Shown here in pieces: positions 62,209 to 64,000 of a DNA stretch of 64,000 nucleotides; position 1 is the stretch's first letter, and each line of letters starts with the position of its first letter. Source of the DNA: Taklimakanibacter albus (GTDB lineage: Bacteria > Pseudomonadota > Alphaproteobacteria > Rhizobiales > Aestuariivirgaceae); the NCBI RefSeq assembly GCF_016595235.1, contig NZ_JAENHL010000007.1:186001-250000 (forward strand), read 5' to 3'. A program made the translations under genes and the position numbers. The notes beneath the pieces are model-generated. The model was not told where the DNA came from. It saw only the letters and a program-made list of their open reading frames with translations, and did not search any database.

Positions 62209-63330
62209 ATGCAGCGCATCAAATTCATCGACAGAATGGCTTCGGGCCGGATCGACCGGCGCACCATGCTGCGCCAGGCGGGCGCTTTCGGCGTCGGGCT
62301 CCTCGTCCTGCCCCGGCTGCCGCAGGCCGCCGAAGTGCTGACCTGCCTCGAATGGGCCGGCTACGACTCGCCCGATTATTTCAAGAGCTACACGGCCAAA
62401 CACGGCGGCGCGCCGAACTTCTCGATCTTCTCGGGCGAGGAGGACGCGCTCGCCAAGGTCCTCGCCGGCTTCAAGGCCGATGTCATGCATCCCTGCAATT
62501 ATTCGGTGAACCGCTTCGTCAACGCCAAGGTTGCAGCCGAGATCGACACCACGAAGCTGTCGAACTGGAAGGATGTCTTTCCCGCTTTGCAGATGGCAAG
62601 CGGCGTCGTCATGGACGGCAAGGTCGTCATGGCGCCGGCCGACTGGGGCAATTCGAGCATCGCCTACCGCACCGACCTCGTCGATCCGGAATACGCCAAG
62701 AACGAGAGCTGGAGCATCTTCTATGATGACAAATATGCCGGCAAGGTGTGCATGCTCGACAATGAGATCGCCATCACGATCGGCATGATGGTCGGCGGCG
62801 AGAAATATGAGACGGCCGCTGTCGCCACCGGCGAGAAACTCGCCGCGGCGGCCAAGGAGTGGGGCACCAAAGTCGTGAAGAACTCCCGCTTCCTGTGGAA
62901 CGATCCGTCCGAACTGCAGCAGGCCTTGGCCTCGGGCGAAGTCGTCGCCGCCTATGCCTGGAACGACGTCTATCGCAATCTGAAACGCGAAAACATACCG
63001 GTCGCCTATGCCAAGCCGAAGGAAGGCTATTTCACCTGGTTCTGCGGCCTGACCATGCTCAATACCGGCAAGGCCGACCCGGCTCTTGCCTATGACTTCA
63101 TCGATGCCTGGCTCTCGCCCGACACCGGCAAGCAGCTGATCGAAGGCTCGGGCTACGGCCATGCCAATATGAAGTCCTTCGAAATTTCCGACAAGCAAGC
63201 CATCACCGATATGGGCATCACCGATCCGGCCGAGCATATGAAGCAGGGCACGCTTCTGATCCAGGTCAGCGACGCGGTCCAGACCGAGTGGAACAAGGCC
63301 TGGGGCGATTTGAAAGCTCTCAAGCAGTAA
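62209..63330 (+). CDS. PotD-type ABC transporter substrate-binding protein
   Basis: 373 aa, preceded by GGGAGAAGGAAAC. The signal (GRIDRRTMLRQAGAFGVGLLVLPRLPQAA, a twin-arginine-like variant) is followed by a spermidine/putrescine-binding-type mature domain (VLTCLEWAGYDSPDYFKSY). It is divergent from the DddQ-like cupin gene with 197 bp between, so the two units may share regulation. A permease gene follows 16 bp downstream. The ligand could be an amine or a betaine-type compound. Confidence 0.88.
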   Translation: MQRIKFIDRMASGRIDRRTMLRQAGAFGVGLLVLPRLPQAAEVLTCLEWAGYDSPDYFKSYTAKHGGAPNFSIFSGEEDALAKVLAGFKADVMHPCNYSVNRFVNAKVAAEIDTTKLSNWKDVFPALQMASGVVMDGKVVMAPADWGNSSIAYRTDLVDPEYAKNESWSIFYDDKYAGKVCMLDNEIAITIGMMVGGEKYETAAVATGEKLAAAAKEWGTKVVKNSRFLWNDPSELQQALASGEVVAAYAWNDVYRNLKRENIPVAYAKPKEGYFTWFCGLTMLNTGKADPALAYDFIDAWLSPDTGKQLIEGSGYGHANMKSFEISDKQAITDMGITDPAEHMKQGTLLIQVSDAVQTEWNKAWGDLKALKQ

Positions 63331-63346
63331 GCGGGGCATTCGCCCC

Positions 63347-64000
63347 ATGATCCAGCGGCGGCCCGACTGGCTCGCAGGCTACGGCCTGCTTTCACCGGCG
63401 ATCATCATCATGGCGGTCATGATGGTGACGCCGCTCCTCGCCATGGTGGCCTTGAGCTTCTGGACCCAGCAGGGCTTCGAGCTCGACCGCAGCTTCACCC
63501 TCGCCAATTATTTCGCCCTCGTCGAGCCGTCGTCCGAGCCCACTTACTGGATGGGCATCCCCTTCCCGCTCACCTATCCGGTGCCGGCGATCCTGCTGAT
63601 CAAGTCGCTCGCCATGTCACTGGCGATCACCCTTGCCGTCATCGCCTTGGCCTATCCCATGGCCTATTTCCTGGCCTTCCATGTCCGTGGTCAGAAGGCC
63701 CTGTGGCTCGTCCTCCTGACCATTCCCTTCTGGACGAGTTATCTCCTGCGCGTCTTTGCCTGGAAGATCATGCTCGGCTTCAACGGCGCCATCAATTCGG
63801 GGCTGAAATCCCTGGGCATCCTCACCGAACCCTTGTCCTTCCTTCTCTATAATCCGCTCGCGGTGATGATCACCCTCATCCATGCCTGGGTTGCCTTCGC
63901 CGTCCTTCCGATCTTTGTCTCGCTCGACAAGATCGACCGCTCCTATCTGGAGGCCGCCACCGATCTCGGCGACAGCCGGCTCCGGCGTTTCCTGCAGGTC
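63347..64000 (+). CDS. ABC transporter permease, PotB type (3' end outside window)
   Basis: 218 codons from ATG 63347 remain open at the window edge. Hydrophobic segments and the start of an EAA loop (DRSYLEAATDLGDSRLRRFLQV) identify an importer permease. It follows the binding protein gene by 16 bp and would be followed by a second permease gene and an ATPase gene beyond the window. Confidence 0.88.
   Translation, partial: MIQRRPDWLAGYGLLSPAIIIMAVMMVTPLLAMVALSFWTQQGFELDRSFTLANYFALVEPSSEPTYWMGIPFPLTYPVPAILLIKSLAMSLAITLAVIALAYPMAYFLAFHVRGQKALWLVLLTIPFWTSYLLRVFAWKIMLGFNGAINSGLKSLGILTEPLSFLLYNPLAVMITLIHAWVAFAVLPIFVSLDKIDRSYLEAATDLGDSRLRRFLQV

Noticed and set aside
1-64000. CRISPR arrays, tRNA or rRNA genes, insertion sequences, prophage
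   Set aside because: No evenly spaced repeats, cloverleaf or rRNA-like sequences, transposase or phage genes were seen on either strand.

Overview
The window looks like chromosome of a free-living alphaproteobacterium, most likely Hyphomicrobiales (Rhizobiales). The grounds are high GC, dense ATGA-coupled operons, many ABC importers and LysR regulators, a FecI/FecR/TonB iron-type cell with a possible Irr-style box, intergenic palindromic repeats of the rhizobial kind, and an MmgR/alpha-r8-like small RNA. I saw no rRNA, tRNA, CRISPR array, phage gene or insertion sequence.

Layout. (1) 1-4.2 kb: the edge-truncated gene for an exported histidine/aromatic ammonia-lyase-fold protein that lacks the MIO-forming Ala-Ser-Gly, a NodB-like deacetylase, and a LysE exporter divergent from a LysR regulator. 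(2) 4.2-13.2 kb: a glucan island. A GH3 beta-glucosidase gene diverges from a paired SbmA/YddA-type ABC half-transporter couple (one nucleotide-binding domain degenerate), a GH144-type beta-1,2-glucanase and a GH15 glucoamylase-like enzyme. None of the hydrolases has a signal peptide, so glycan turnover is predicted in the cytoplasm. (3) 13.2-19.4 kb: tamA-tamB for outer-membrane protein assembly. (4) 19.7-25.7 kb: a PotD-type ABC importer whose operon contains an amidohydrolase gene and ends with an XRE-cupin regulator; a LysR gene follows. (5) 26.9-35.2 kb: an operon of NDP-forming acyl-CoA ligase, acyl-CoA dehydrogenase, a second PotD-type importer and a PuuB-like FAD amine oxidase, which reads as uptake and catabolism of an amine or carboxylate. 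(6) 35.2-38.6 kb: a split membrane glucose-dehydrogenase-like quinoprotein and an HSL esterase. (7) 38.6-48.0 kb: the candidate sRNA, a GcvA-like LysR gene, an Aap-type amino-acid importer without an ATPase gene but with a cupin, an MscS channel, an SDR and a LysR gene. (8) 48.1-52.4 kb: ECF sigma, FecR and a heme-type TonB receptor. (9) 52.4-59.7 kb: kdpF-A-B-C-D preceded by a second tiny membrane ORF; kdpE is not present. (10) 59.7-64 kb: a palindromic repeat, an SDR, a small exported or anchored protein, a DddQ-like cupin fused to a DUF4926-like domain, and a third PotD-type importer that runs off the window.

Most interesting items: the MIO-less exported ammonia-lyase homologue, the cytoplasmic glucan island with its asymmetric ABC pair, the DddQ-like/DUF4926-like fusion beside a transporter, the candidate MmgR-like sRNA, and the 27-codon ORF ahead of kdpF. 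Function calls rest on reading motifs by eye; no database search was run.
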